Assembly: GCA_033439255.1 (NCBI GenBank)
Contig: CM065882.1
Location: forward strand, 2,604,001-2,668,000
DNA from: Hericium rajendrae
Taxonomy: Eukaryota; Basidiomycota; Agaricomycetes; Russulales; Hericiaceae
Reading direction: 5' to 3'
DNA: 64,000 nucleotides
Numbering within the stretch: the first letter of the stretch is position 1; every line of letters starts with the position of its first letter. The position numbers and the translations under genes are program-made. The notes beneath the pieces were generated by a model. The model did no database searches and was not told the DNA's origin. It saw only the letters and a list, made by a program, of their open reading frames with translations. This document shows positions 39,185 through 50,481 of the stretch, piece after piece.

Positions 39185-41624
39185 CTAATCAATCTCCTCC
39201 ATCGCGGACACGCCCTCGCCTGCCGCCGCCGTCTCGGCACTAGTAATCGTTGGCTCTGCAGCCATCTGTTCCTCTCCCTCCTCGACATCGAGGCCGAGTG
39301 CGATCATGCGGTTGATGCGCTTCGCGAACGACGTCGGCTCCTCGAGCGAGAAGCCAGATGTGAGCAGCGCGGTCTCAAAAGCAGGTATGTCAGGTCGCGC
39401 ACGGACTTGTCGGCCTTGTCCTCGGCGACCTTGCGCTTGAGCTCCTTGATGATTGGATGCTTCGGGTTGAGCTCGAGTGTCTTCTTGGATGCCATATATG
39501 TGGACATCGACGAGTCGCGGAGGGCCTGCGCTTTCATGATGCGCTCCTGCAGCGCTGGTCAGAATCGAACTTGAATGGCAGAGATGGGTGGTGACTAACC
39601 ATGTTCGACGACCAGCCGAACTGGCCAGTGACAAGCACGCACATGGCGAGTCGGTTATGCGGTTCGAGACGACGACCTTCTCGACCTTGTCGCCAAGATT
39701 ATCCTTGATAACCTTGCACAGTTCCTCGAACTGCTTCGCCTCCTCTTCGCGCTCCTTCTTCTCTTCCTCCGTCTCTTCGAGTTCGAGGCCCTCTTTCGAG
39801 ACAGACACGAGCTTGTGCCCGTCAAATTCCTTCAGCTGCGTCATGGCGTACTCGTCGATCGGGTCGACAAGCAGCAGCGTCTCAAAGCCTTTCTTCTTCA
39901 ACACTTCGAGGAAGGGTGAGTCCTTCACGGCCGTGAGCGACTCGCCGGTAAGATAGTAGATCGACTTCTGGACCGGGTGCATGCGGGTGATGTAGTCTGC
40001 AGGGCTCGTTATTAGTAGGAAAGCCTTCGCTCAAGAGATAATATGAACACACCCTTCAGTGAGATGGGCTCATCCATCGACTTGGTCGAGTAGAAGCGCA
40101 GGAATTCTGCAAGCTTGCTGCGGTTCTGCGCGTCCTCGTGGATACCAAGCTTGATATTCTTGCCGAAATTCTCGTAGAACTTCTGAAAAGTGTCCTTGTC
40201 TTCCTCAATCTCACTGAACATGTCGAGGCACTTTCTAACGAGGTGCTTGCGGATGACCTTGAGAATCTTGTTCTGCTGAAGCGTCTCGCGCGAGATGTTC
40301 AGAGGGAGATCCTCCGAGTCAACGATGCCCTTAATAAAATTGAGGTACTCCGGGATTAGCTCCTCGCAGTCGTCCATGATGAAGACGCGTCGGACATAAA
40401 GTTTGATGTTGTTACGCTTTTTCTTCGTCTCGAATAGATCGAAGGGAGCACTATGGGACCAACTCGTCAATGACTTTCAATGGCGCTATGTGCAAAGAAA
40501 CCACGAACCGTTTAGGCACATATAGAATGGCCTTGAACTCGAGCTGGCCCTCAACCGAAAAGTGCTTCACAGCCAAATGGTCCTCCCAGTCGTTGGTCAA
40601 GCTCTTGTAGAATGCGGCGTATTCCTCCTGCGATACCTCTGAAGGGTTACGTGTCCAGATGGGCTTCATCTTGTTGAGTTCCTCAGCCACGGTCTGCTTC
40701 TCCTTGACCTTCTTTGTTTTCTTTTTCTTCTCTTCTTCCTCTTCGACCTCTTCAATCTTCGGTTTCTCCTTTGCCTCCTCTTCCTCTTCCTCCTCCACTT
40801 CAACCTCCTAAAATCGACATCAGACGAATTTGTCTCGAATCAGCGATTGATAAACGCACCTTTTCCACCTCCTTCTCCACGACAAGCTGGATGGGATATG
40901 AGATGAATTCGGAGTGCTTCTTTACAACATCCTTGATACGCTTCTCCTCGAGATATTCCAGCTGGTCTTCCTTCAGGTACAGGCGGACGTCAGTACCGCG
41001 ACCGAGAGGAGGGTTGACATGGTCAGGGGCAATGGTGAACGTGCCACCAGCCGCAGACTCCCAGATATATTGTTCATCGTCATTGTGCTTCGAGATGACC
41101 TGGACGCGCTCCGCGACGAGGTAGGCAGAGTAGAAGCCAACACCGAACTGACCGATCATGGAGATATCGGCGCCGGAGCTGAGCGCCTCCATGAAGCCCT
41201 ATCCACGAAAGACATTGGCATCACAGCTCTAAGAGGACGGCAAAAGCAGAGCGGTGCTCACCTTAGTACCTGACTTGGCGATGGTACCGAGGTTGTTGAC
41301 CATGTCGGCCTTGGTCATGCCGATACCAGTATCGCGGATAGACAGGAACCTTGTTCTGCTTGTCTGGGGTGATCCGAATGTAGAGGTTTGGCTCGGTGTC
41401 GAGGACGGTGGGATCCGTTAAAGATGAATAACGGACTTTGTCGAGCGCATCCGAACCGTTGGAGATGAGCTCGCGCAAGAAGATCTCCTTGTTTGAATAG
41501 AAAGTGTCTGGCGCAAGATCAGCGAAGGTCAAGATGCACTATTGAGATGCGACTCACTTATGATAAGGTCGAGCAGTTGGCTGATCTCAGCCTGGAAGCT
41601 AAAACTTTCTGCTTCTGCAGACAT
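39185..41624 (-). CDS. HSP90: cytosolic HSP90 with three frame breaks
   Basis: ATP-dependent chaperone for kinases and other clients; cytosolic. It starts [20 protein letters not shown]. Exons are about 41558-41624, 41262-41507, 40860-41198, 40509-40807, 40053-40450, 39600-39996 and 39185-39552. The N-terminal ATPase shows [39 protein letters not shown] and [20 protein letters not shown] charged Glu/Lys linker follows, then the middle domain ([16 protein letters not shown]) and the C-terminal dimer part ([20 protein letters not shown]). The protein ends MEEID instead of the usual MEEVD. Three frame breaks occur: one extra base near 41346, two extra (or one lost) near 39635 and one lost near 39382. 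The last two offset each other across an intron. Splicing cannot explain them. Either the assembly has indels or this copy is newly inactive. Confidence 0.9.
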
Positions 41625-42525
41625 TTTCTGACAGGGGTGTCAGGGTCGATATACAGCTCACTATAATGATTGAGAGATGATAGTTGGTACTTACGATGTA
41701 AGAAGATCAAGGGGTCACGAAAGGCAGAAGGAGGTAAGTTATGTTGAGAGAGATGAGCGACTTGGTGGATGACGGTGAGGTTATAGTAGTTAGGGGAGGC
41801 CGATTCTCGAAGTTTCGGCGCGAGTCGTTCGAGAGCTTGACTGCGCGGTAGCCCCTTCCAGAACATTCCGTGACCAAGTACTCTATGGCCGCTACCATGG
41901 TCGTCTGCCTGTTCAGAACAGAGAAACAAAGGGCGTTCAAAGCGCATCAAGGTGAATTGACCTATGGGACCAAAGGACAAGTACTCGTAAGAAAGTCCGA
42001 AGACGCGTCTTTGCTTTGTTGATGATTTGAAGCATTGTTGCGTTATCCATCAATGAATCCGATTACGTAATACTCTATGCGATGACGGTTCCTACGACTT
42101 GACAGTGAATAGCATTAAGCAATCCACTGGTGTTAACCACTGCAGTGCCGGTGCCCAGCGCAGCTCGTAAGCTATAGCTTCGAAGACGTTCTTTCTGAAC
42201 AATGACCCATTTCACCTTTTTTCTAGTAATAGATCCTGGTCACAGACGACGCGCGAACCGCGTCTGGCGCATATCTGGTTTCCACGTTCCAGGAGCGGCG
42301 TACTTATCGCCCTTTGTGAGTGACTTATGCCTGTCTTGCACTACTCACAGATTTTGAATGTTGATTATCGCCATGCATAAAGATCAACGGGTAGGTTCGG
42401 GCGTCTAATCAACTTCATCTTTGTCGACCTACAAGCCACTGGTTTCACTTTGTAAGGTTCGTTGACTCGAGGTTGAACGGATCTATCGCAACTAACGAAG
42501 TATTATCGTCTCGCGTAGCTTGAAA
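41625..42525. other. divergent promoter region HSP90/RBM18
   Basis: Head-to-head promoter of about 900 bases with a heat-shock element on the HSP90 side. Open frames here (for example 41558-41980 -) are motif-free. Confidence 0.5.
41804..41816. promoter_or_regulatory. heat-shock element upstream of HSP90
   Basis: TTCtcGAAgtTTC is three alternating units with exact two-base gaps, about 180 bases before the HSP90 ATG. It mirrors the element at mtHsp70. Confidence 0.75.
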
Positions 42526-43755
42526 ATGTCACATTCTCCCACCGCAACACCCCCCGCATTCGTCGATCCAGGACCCTCGACATCCTCACACCTTTCATAT
42601 CCCTCTGCGGAGCCATCCGCGCCAGCGGGCTCGACTTCTGCGTCTGGATCTCAATCCAGGAGTCGCCAAGTCCTCAAAGACAGACTTACGTTGGAAATCT
42701 GCATTCAACAATCGACGAGTAAGACGACCACTGCGATCTACGCCGCAATTCACGTGGTTCACGTTTTCATGACAGATACACTCTGATACAGCTCTTCTCG
42801 AAATACGGGAAATTGGCCAATCTGGACTACCTGTATCATAAATCAGGGCCAATGAAAGGAAAGCCAAGAGGTTATGCGTTTGTCGAGTTCGTTGATGCTT
42901 CCGTGAGTGTTCTTCCTTGTCATTTTCGCGAAGCGGTCGTGCTCACCCCGGGTTTTTCACATGTGCATGCGTCCGAAACCCATATCCCACCCATCCATCT
43001 CATTCTGTTGTCTTCCTCTATGCACAGACCCGGGGTCGCGGCTAGATACCTCTGTGGAATATCCAAGCAGAGCTGATTTCTCATGTCTTATGCCCAATCC
43101 AGGATGCAGAGAAGGCGCTGAGCGCGACGCACGATAAACTGCTTCGTGGCCGCCGACTTCATGTGACGTTCGCGCACCAGGCGCCACTCGATGCCTCCGG
43201 CTCAGGCTACAGACGTACTGTCAACGAAGCTGGTAGACCGACGGCGCTGAGTCTCTTGAAGAGCGGGCGAGTGATACTTTCTGAATTAAATCATGATACA
43301 ATGGGCTCATCTTCAATTCACGCAGGATAAAGACGAAGACGCAGGATAAGATAGCGCTCATGGAAGCAAAGCTCCGCCAGATTGAGCAAGAGAAGGAAAA
43401 GCATCGAGAGAGCTCGTCAGAAGCGCCTTCGCTTCCCACCCACCCATCATTGCCTGTCAAGCCCTCGGCGCAGGTGCAAGCCTTGTCGAATACCCCTCCT
43501 GACGCAACACCACGCTCAAGCACTGATCGTGGGACAAGACATCTCTCAAGACCGAAAGGACTGTCCGGTCCTATGTCCCATCATCCGTCGCCTCCACCGC
43601 CAGTAGATCTATCGCAGGGACTGGGGTTAGGAAAAGCGCCATTGGCAGGGAAGAGGGGTGGAGGAACGGGCTCAGCACTGAAAGGCGTGAAGATCGTGAA
43701 GAAGAGAGCTGTCGAGAAAGCGGAGACCGGACCAGATGGAGCAGGCGAGATGTAG
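42526..43755 (+). CDS. RBM18-like RNA-binding protein
   Basis: Single-RRM protein similar to RNA-binding protein 18; its RNA target is unknown. The first ATG is at 42526, followed by a Ser/Pro-rich leader. Exons are about 42526-42718, 42776-42902, 43103-43269 and 43326-43755. RRM marks: VGNLHSTIDE, then YTLIQLFSKYGKLANLDYLY, GKPRGYAFVEFVDAS (RNP1) and DAEKALSATHDKLLRGRRLH followed by VTFAHQAPLD. A coiled-coil stretch (IALMEAKLRQIEQEKEKHRE) and a Pro/Gly-rich, Lys-ended tail follow. RNP2 should read LYVGNL, but the DNA AGACTTACGTTGG lacks one T, shifting frame near 42686. The last intron also fails to keep frame with consensus sites. Both suggest missing or extra single bases rather than a dead gene. 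Confidence 0.75.
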
Positions 43756-43966
43756 TTTATTGGTCCTGTGGTATAGCGTGCGGCGGAATGGTGTTCATCG
43801 GGAATATAGTTCTTAATCACAGTCTCTTCATTTGGGCATCAGGGTACCATGTGGTCTGACTATCTGATTGTGTTTATATCCCTCAACTCTCTGAGGAAGT
43901 CAGAGACTGTGTTGTGACAAGTGAAGAGCTTTGATAAAAGATACAAAAACACTGCTAATTATCCAA

Positions 43967-45931
43967 TCAGTCATCCAGGTATTCATCACCTTTTGCAAGG
44001 AAGGGACGATAGAGCCACTTTGGGTTGTATCCCTGGAATTCCTCTGGAGAAATTTCTCTGAACTTGAATGATACTGATGCAAATCCAATTATCACAATGC
44101 CTGTTACAGCAGTTATAATAATCTGAATTGCAATATGCTATAATACAAACAAATAAGTTGATGTTATACAAATTCAGATCATACTCACCTGAGAACTTGA
44201 AAACATCCAAAATACAAAACCAATGGCAAAAAATGAAATGGCCACAAACAACAAAGTTGATGGAACTGCCTCGAACCATATCCACAGAATAGGAAAATTA
44301 TAATCATGAGATTTTGGAATACCATAGCTGGACAGGCAAATATTAGCAGCTATGGCATGACTATGATAAAAAAGCCACATACTGAGTCTGATACCTCAAT
44401 CCTAAGCCTGCCAAGCTTGTAGCCACAGCAGCAACACTGAAGATCATAGACAAGAACCAAAAGGCATTGACTATATTTGTTAAGCCAGAGGTATCTTGAA
44501 AAGTGAACCCTATTGTTGTGGCAGTGACTGATGAAAAGAATGTTGATCCAATAAGCTGGTTTGATAGTCTGTCTATGACTGCCTGCTTGTGAGTATTTAC
44601 TAAGCAATCAGATATTGAGATGATGATAAATAAGATATAGGATAAAAGGTACCATTCTCAACAGCATTAGCAAATAAAGTGGCTAGATTGCCTGTATCTT
44701 CATCAAGTTGAGAAAGAAGATCATGAATGCTTCTCAGGCTATGGAGGTCATCTATCTAACTTAAGTGATATCACCACCAATACATAAAAAAGAGCCTACC
44801 AGGGTAAGTCTGAAATTTCTGGCTATAATACTAGGCATGTCTATCAGCTGGGTTGTTGATACATTAAATTAAAACAGAGACAAACCTGGATTGAGGTATT
44901 TATCATAGATATTGCATTTGATTCTGCCAACTGAGGAGATGCAGAAAGGATGGCAAAGACACTCTCCAGATGCTCCATATGCATAGCAAGATTGGCAATA
45001 TGCAGAACAAGCATATGCTAAAAAGGTTAGATTAGCTCAGAACATGGTATCTAGAGGATGGTGACGAACCACTGGCAATGTCTCCGGCAGCCCATGTAAG
45101 TGCTTCAAAATGTTACGAAAGCAAGCATTCAATCGACGCATAACACGCGGACGTGCAGCCCTATACAGCTTCAAATACTCCGGTTTCGGCAACATGAACT
45201 GTGTCGCATCGCGAAATTGATTGAGCTACATGTCCGGCGTCAGTCATTTAACAGATCGAGCAGGAGGAAATATATGTATGTACCCGCTCCTGGCAAGATG
45301 AAACATTTCTAGACCGAGGATTCGTCATTGTGACACGATGAGTGATCGCTAGGCACATACAGTCGGCAGTGGATCATTGCTTTCTTCAGCGCCAGGCGTT
45401 CGTCGGACGTGAGCGACAGTGGGCTATCTGCTTCGAAGAAGATCAATTGAGGTTAAATGAATCTGGATATAGACTCACTCGTCGGTCTGTCGCCATCTGA
45501 AATTATTACAAGTTTGTTTTGTTCTACTGCTGTATGATGAGATTATTTGCGAACTAGTCTTTAGAACGAGCGAAACGGACCACTTGGTTCCAGTCCTGCG
45601 TCACGCCTACGCAAAGCCTCCTTCTGAAGACGTGATGCATGCCAAACTACTGAGCGAAGTTCTTCTTTGCCTTCATGATCGTCTGCGGCAGAATCGTAAG
45701 CAGTGCCTGTGTAGGTCGTGTCAGTGAAGTACTGGTGCTGCCGTGTCAAGAAGCCGCACCGACGGGGATCCGGAGGTGCATTTCTCTTGAATCTTCCTGG
45801 GCTTCTACGTCCTGCGCCCAGGACTGCGACGACTTCGACTGTGACAGGTCTTCTGATTCGTCAGACCATCGTGCTAAAATGGAGGAAGAAATAGATCTAC
45901 CACCCGTTAAAGCAGCCTGCTCGTTATCCAT
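43967..45931 (-). CDS. multi-pass membrane protein, AT-rich 3' half
   Basis: Function unknown; the pattern resembles an uncharacterised membrane protein of Polyporales-type fungi. Likely start ATG at 45931 (MDNEQAALTGGRSISSSI), stop TGA at 43967-43969. Ser/Glu-rich N-terminal exons occupy 45400-45931 and include VVWHASRLQKEALRRRDAGL. Next are a basic helix region (RRLNACFRNILKHLHGLPE) and LHIANLAMHMEHLESVFAIL. Then come at least four hydrophobic segments near 44600-44170, such as NIVNAFWFLSMIFSVAAVAT and ILWIWFEAVPSTLLFVAISF with FFAIGFVFWMFSSSQ. The end is EEFQGYNPKWLYRPFLAKGD. Exons between 43967 and 45060 are strikingly AT-rich relative to the rest of the window, while the 5' exons are ordinary. 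Exon borders were not all fixed. Confidence 0.65.
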
Positions 45932-46730
45932 GTGCACAGCGCTGATGTTGTATTCTGTGCAGTATCGTCAGAGAGCAGAGTCAAAGCAATTTCAGTACAT
46001 ACCGTGGAGTGCGATCTCTTCTCGGCTCATACGTGCGAAGGGCAAAAGGCGAACGAAATCGATTGTGCTGCTCACTATATATAACATTGAACAGCCCCGA
46101 ATATTCACCTGAATCGATCGTTACACCGGCGCTGCCAATGTGCCGACAAGTCGACTTCCATCAATTACACCGGCGCTTTGGGGTCATGTTCCTCGATCAT
46201 AAGACTCCGACGAAGTCTCTCACAGAGTTTCCTGACGACCGACGATAGACAGATATTTAGCCAGGACCGACGTTATGATATGGATGGAAATCCACCTCGT
46301 AATGCACGTCGACCAGCGTGGAGGAGATACTTACTCTAAACTATTCCCTCGAAAGTTGCAACAAATCGAAGTGGGCTGTGTATGACACAGATCAACCTGG
46401 TTTAGGTAAAGGTAAGGAGTCCTGAGATAAAACGTCATGCCGTTTTGGACAAGCTCCGAGTGGACGCACCTAGTCGCACCGTCGTTGTCGTAAGCTCACT
46501 GAAGTCGGCGAGCTCGGCGAGCTCAGAGGAGCAGAAAAGCAAGGGTGACGCGATTACGATGTCCAAGTCTAGTACAGTATGACACGCCCGACGTATTAGG
46601 TCCGATCCTCTAAAGTAAGTCCGACACTCAACCCATATACAAATTGGTATTGACACCCACAGGCGCCTGCAATAAACGTCGACGGCGCCGGAAATGAACT
46701 GCAGCAAACTGTCAAATAACATCATGAAGA
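45932..46730. other. intergenic with a 13-base direct repeat
   Basis: TTACACCGGCGCT occurs at 46121-46133 and 46165-46177, a 44-base period. Otherwise no gene is seen; the minus frame at 46435-46734 lacks motifs. Confidence 0.4.
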
Positions 46731-49700
46731 TCATAACGACTGCACCGTCGATGATTGATCTGGTTCTGACGGGGCTTCGCTCATATCGCTATGCTCCTTT
46801 CCATGGTCTGGCGTATGCCCGTCTTTCCGCCGTTTCAACCAGGGCATGAACACGTCTCGCTTTCTTCGCTTCTCTGAGCCCTCTGCGCCCTCTTCCGGTT
46901 TCTGACGATGGTGGCGATGGTGGTGCTTGCCCATTCTTTATCCGGTGTCACGGTCAGGAAGTTAATGACAAGCGACCACAGATTATTCGCGTTGAATGAG
47001 CTTTCGCCCGCCAAGACCGCACGGTCCACGATTCGCGCCAGTTTGATGGCCTCTTCCGTGTCCCGTCGCGCGACGATACTACTAGGCGGTGGGTGCTCGT
47101 CCGCATCCAGCGCCCACGCCAGAGTCCAATTGGTAGATGCACCCAGCCCTTCTCTCAGCGTATGCTTGTTGTCCGTAGATTCCTTCTCAAGATAGTGCTG
47201 CAGCCGCGATATGTGGGTCAACGTGTCCTTGCTAGCGACCTTCAGGTTACGCTGCCGACGCTTCTCGATGCGCTTGATAGTCGACGAGAACTTCTTGTCG
47301 AACTTCGCTTTGCCGTTGATGTACCGCATGATCGCACGCTCGTTGATCTGCCCGATGATCTCGGTTGGCACTTGGAGGGCAGGGAGCGTCTCTGCGGGTT
47401 CGAGAGGGCGGATGACGCCCTGCGTCGAGACACGTTCGCGAATCATGTCGTGATGTGCTTCGGATCGCGCCTAGAATGCGTTGCACTCATCATGAGAAGT
47501 TGTCGCTGCTATACGAGTAAGATACGTACCCATATCCCATCATATACGACCGGATCGCCTGCCAGAATCTCCTCTCTGGCATGTGGCGGCGAGCCTCCAC
47601 TGAAGCGAGGTCCCGCCACATCCTCAGACTCCTGTTTCGAAGGTGGCGCGTTCCCATTCGCAGCCTCCTCTCTCGAGGGCCGCGCGTTCACATCCACCTT
47701 CTGCTCAAATATCAGAGACTGTGCAACGTCCGGTCCCGGAGTTTCCTCTGACTTCGTAGTGCGCAGGAACGACAGCCGCCGCACCGTAGTCGATGTCTTA
47801 CGCGTCACACCCGTCGACCACGCCCGGCGCGCTGCATTGGGCCGCCCTTTGTGCTTGAGCGGGCTGTCATCCGATCGGACGGATAGTGACGATATCGACG
47901 ACACGCTCGAAACCTGCGCTACTTCTAACGCGTGCAGCATTAAACTGGTATTCAGCGTCTCATTCTCCGGTGGGCCGCTGCCGGGCTCGACCTCGCTAGT
48001 GGGGGAGGCGGGCTCCGGGGAGAACGTGAACACAGGGACGGGCGAGACCGGGCTCTGCGGGGTCGGCGACATGTTCGTGACGTGTTTGCAGAAGCTGGCC
48101 ATTGCGCGGAAACAGTATCTGGCGGGCGTTGTGAAAGAGAACAGAACAGGGAGAATATGTGCTGCATCTAGAGGCGAGATGATGGTTAGACATCTTAAGA
48201 GTTCGAATCGTGACCTAGTTCACCATCGTAGACTTGGAGATGTACTGCCGTTGGGCCGTAACGTTGCTCGATGCCGTCTAACGCGGGATACATCTTCTTG
48301 GCTTCATCCCAAACAGGATACTGATCTGGATGAGCCGCCTTGTGTGCCCTGCATAAACGAAGAAACCGATGAGAAACGCTCAGCTCTTCTGATCGCAATT
48401 GAGCAAAAAAAGCACTCACGCATAGATGATCTCGTCCCTCAAGACCTCCTTATCGCTAGCAATTACCAGCATAGGCGGCAACCCACCCAGGTAACTCAGC
48501 GCAGGACTCACCAGCGGGTGCCTTAACAGCCCGTTCGGCGCATACAGCTGTAACTGCTGCTTGATCTCTAGCTTCTCGCCCGTGGGCGGCTGCAATACGA
48601 CAGGCTCTGTCAAGGACCCCGGCGACGGAAGCTTCGCCGTCGAACCGATCGGGATAGGGCCCTCGTCAGACGGTATGAGCTTCGGCACCGTGCTCGGGTG
48701 AGCATCGGGAAAGAGGTGGCCGAGCTCGGGTGAGGAGGGAGACGCGAGGTGTGAAACGGAGGCAGCCAGGTTGGGGTTTGAGCGGGAGACGTGGTTGCGA
48801 CGGAGGCGGGGCTGGATCACTTCGCGCACGGTGCGGCGGAGGCGATTGCGCACGTTTTCGGTCAGCTCGTCGGAAGGAGCCGGCCACAGCGGGCTGGGCT
48901 TGTGCAGCGAGAGGCCGGTGGTTGGTATGACATCCTAGTAGGAAAATAAGCGTTTGTGACTGGTAGATTTAGGACGGGCCAACTCACGGTATCGGTATTG
49001 GTGAAGATGCTGGGGAAGGAATGGGTAAAATCGCACCATGGCGAGATGAGTATAGCACCACCGGGCGCTGGCAGCCCACTCTCGCGTATTACCTGTAACG
49101 CAGCAAGGAAAGACCTCCACCGGCAGAATCTCCAGCTATGATGATGTGCGAGGGTTTCACGGGTGTATGCGCTGCGTCTGGCGGTGGGCGGATGAGATAC
49201 AAGTCTGAGAATAGTAAGCGATTTTCAGTGCTTGTCAGTAGCCTGAAGCTTATTTGAATGAGATGATCGGCACTCACAGGACGCGATGATATCCTGAATG
49301 GCGCAGGGGAAAGGATATTGAGGTGCTAGCCGGTAATTGATGGCTGAAAATTCATGAGAATCATGTTGTGAAACAGTGAACAAAAAGAAACCTCTTACCA
49401 AACACTCGACCATGTATTTTTCGGGCAAGGCGCTGAATGCTATATCTGTACACCGGCACAATCAGACATTTTGACGAACATCGTCGACGAACATCAGTTA
49501 CCTTTCCTGATCCACGCTACCAAAGTAATAGCCACCTATGATACGCATTTCAACACCATCACCTGAATGATCGTAGTCACCCTACTTACCTCCATGAGAA
49601 TACAAGATGCACCTCATCTCGTCCATTTCCGGCTGATATGTTCCACTGTCCTCCGACCCTTCATGGGCTGGTGCCTTCTCCTGCGAGTCGGGAGTAGCCT

Positions 49701-50481
49701 GCTTTGCATCCTCCTCTTTTTGTTTCCCGTCGCCTGTCTTGATAGGCGTCAGGGTTGGATGCCCCTTCGCGTCCCTCTTGATCGGCGTCTTGGGCGATTG
49801 CTTGAATGACCGCCGGAACTTGCTCAGCTTTACCTCAGGGTTGGCGCGTTCCTGCTCCTCGCGCGTGCGCCGCTTGGCCTCTTGCCAGTCTTTCCTGGCT
49901 GTTATCCACTCTGCGTCAACTCTGGTCCATGATTATCGTTTATTCCAGCACAAATACATGAAAAATATACGTACCCTTTCACCCCGCGGACCTGCCACCA
50001 TTTCACCCCACCTACATATGTCTTCATGATTTCCGCGCCGCCGAACGCCTTGATGAGTACTTCTGCGGCTTCATCGCAGCACGACATGGGTACGGTTAGT
50101 CGGACGACGTGCACCCAAGGCGGGGATGGTATTCGCGTGTTGGAGAAGGCCTGCAGTTCCTCAACAGTGTGTCTTACATGAATGGTCAATTTCTAGAAGC
50201 AAAAGATAAGTGATTGGGCTTACTTAGTCGAGGCTTGCATAAATTTCTATGGGAGCAATTGGTAAGGAAATTTTGGGCAAGAACGACCGTGATCGGGGAG
50301 AATAGCGCACCTTCACAATGTTGAACACCTCATCGTACAGTAACTCATCCTGCCTCAACGGAACATCTTTCGTACTACCCTTCGTATCGTGCTTGATGCG
50401 TTCAAAGTAATGGCGCACAAGAGTCTCAAAGAAAAGCGGGCCTGCTTTCAGCGCAGCTTCTCGCGTCAACGGAGTCGACAT
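46731..50481 (-). CDS. large HSL-type alpha/beta hydrolase
   Basis: Probable esterase/lipase of the hormone-sensitive-lipase group; substrate unknown. It starts MSTPLTREAALKAGPLFFET at 50481. A long N-terminal domain includes STKHTVEELQAFSNTRIPSP and VKWWQVRGVKG, then a Lys/Arg-rich linker. Core motifs: HGGGYYFGSVDQER (oxyanion hole, split by an intron), INYRLAPQYPFPCAIQDIIA and IIIAGDSAGGGLSLALLQVI (nucleophile Ser). LPPMLVIASDKEVLRDEI gives the acid Asp, and VYDDAAHILPVLFSF the catalytic His. A big insertion lies between nucleophile and Asp, and a C-terminal extension of about 400 residues is Ser/Pro- and Lys-rich with RAVLAGESSFNANNLWSLVI. Catalytic residues are complete. Near 46930 two frames compete for the end: one stops at 46835, the other (KRRKRDVFMPWLKRRKDG) at 46731. 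Confidence 0.82.

Noticed and set aside
47093-48526. 477-codon + strand frame
   Set aside because: Antisense shadow of the alpha/beta hydrolase gene, whose minus-strand frame carries the catalytic His region and a consistent splice pattern.
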